Source of the DNA: Actinomycetota bacterium
Lineage (GTDB): Bacteria > Actinomycetota > UBA4738 > HRBIN12
DNA length: 13,984 nucleotides
Assembly: GCA_005883885.1 (NCBI GenBank)
Contig: VAYF01000042.1
Span: forward strand, 1 to 13,984
Reading direction: 5' to 3'
The notes under the pieces are model-generated. The model worked only from the letters and a program-made list of their open reading frames with translations. It was not told the DNA's origin and did no database searches. Shown piece after piece: positions 13,765 through 13,984 of the stretch (position 1 is its first letter; each line of letters starts with the position of its first letter). A program made the translations under genes and the position numbers.

Positions 13765-13984
13765 CCCAAGACCCACCACGGCGTGTCGATCGTGGTCGAG
13801 CCGGGATCGAAGGCTTCGTCATACAGGAGCCTGGCGGCTCGATGACCGGCATCGCTCAGCATCCACATCCGGGTGAGACCCGCGGCGCGACCGTCCTCGG
13901 CGAACGTATCGAGGAGCTGCTTGCCGACCTTCGTCGATCGCACCGCCTCCGCCACTTGGAGGCCCGCGAGGAGGAGGAGCCGGC
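13761..13984 (-). CDS. GNAT acetyltransferase, C-terminal part (cut by right edge)
   Basis: The frame is open to the right edge; only the last 73-74 residues are visible. LLLLAGLQVAEAVRSTKVGK corresponds to the central strand plus acetyl-CoA loop of GNAT enzymes, followed by helix LLDTFAEDGRAAGLT, strand RMWMLSD and helix HRAARLLYDEA. The RMWMLSD segment with the Trp-rich end TPWWVLG resembles the MWVLTDEDN region of AAC(3)-I-like acetyltransferases. The pyrophosphate loop is atypical: RSTKVG has Lys where the RxxGxG consensus has its first Gly. The gene is the most upstream visible member of the cysM-murI operon and overlaps the small membrane gene by 4 bp. Its start and substrate are outside what can be seen. 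Confidence 0.75.
   Translation of the reverse strand, partial: RLLLLAGLQVAEAVRSTKVGKQLLDTFAEDGRAAGLTRMWMLSDAGHRAARLLYDEAFDPGSTTIDTPWWVLG

Noticed and set aside
12142..13845. 567-aa open frame on the plus strand across cysM and murI
   Set aside because: It is antisense to two clear enzyme genes and has Arg/Asp/His-rich composition without domains, typical of GC-rich shadow frames.

Overview
The window is about 14 kb of GC-rich, gene-dense chromosome with strongly G/C-ending codons. It most resembles an uncultured or non-model member of the Actinomycetota. The best evidence is the right half, where cysM, murI, a metallo-beta-lactamase-fold gene, rph and rdgB follow each other in the order known from mycobacteria (Rv1336 cysM, Rv1338 murI, Rv1339, Rv1340 rphA, Rv1341). 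The rhomboid gene Rv1337 is absent here. I see no rRNA, tRNA, CRISPR array, insertion sequence or phage gene, and base composition shows no clear sign of recent transfer.

Left part (1-3253). The 5' end of a membrane-protein gene runs off the left edge on the minus strand. A 69-codon plus-strand gene of unknown function (360-569) follows. It converges with a minus-strand group of three tightly packed genes: an S9-family prolyl-oligopeptidase-type serine peptidase (1298-3253), a P-loop nucleotide kinase-like protein whose 5' end overlaps the peptidase gene and has no standard start codon in the expected place, and a 61-aa helical protein.

Middle (3379-6250). Divergent from the peptidase are a TPR-like LuxR-family regulator and, 124 bp later, a flavin- and NADPH-binding monooxygenase-type oxidoreductase. 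This looks like a regulator and target pair.

Right part (6261-13984). Everything is on the minus strand. In transcription order it holds the end of a GNAT gene entering from the right edge, a 41-codon single-helix membrane protein, cysM, murI, the metallo-beta-lactamase-fold gene (Rv1339/cyclic-nucleotide phosphodiesterase type), rph, rdgB and a membrane sensor histidine kinase. These are joined by 4-bp overlaps (TTGA, GTGA, GTGA, ATGA) or gaps of 3-9 bp, so they probably form one operon covering cysteine synthesis, peptidoglycan precursor supply, RNA 3'-end processing and nucleotide-pool cleaning, with a sensor kinase at the end. A 134-bp gap with several inverted repeats follows, then a secreted Ig/PKD-type surface protein and a RimJ/RimL-type GNAT acetyltransferase that converges on the flavoprotein gene.

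No single locus here is clearly a new defence or metabolic system. The best leads are the P-loop gene without a normal start, the kinase coupled to rdgB, the structured leader of the surface-protein gene, the 35-bp palindrome inside the peptidase gene, and the small membrane protein ahead of cysM.
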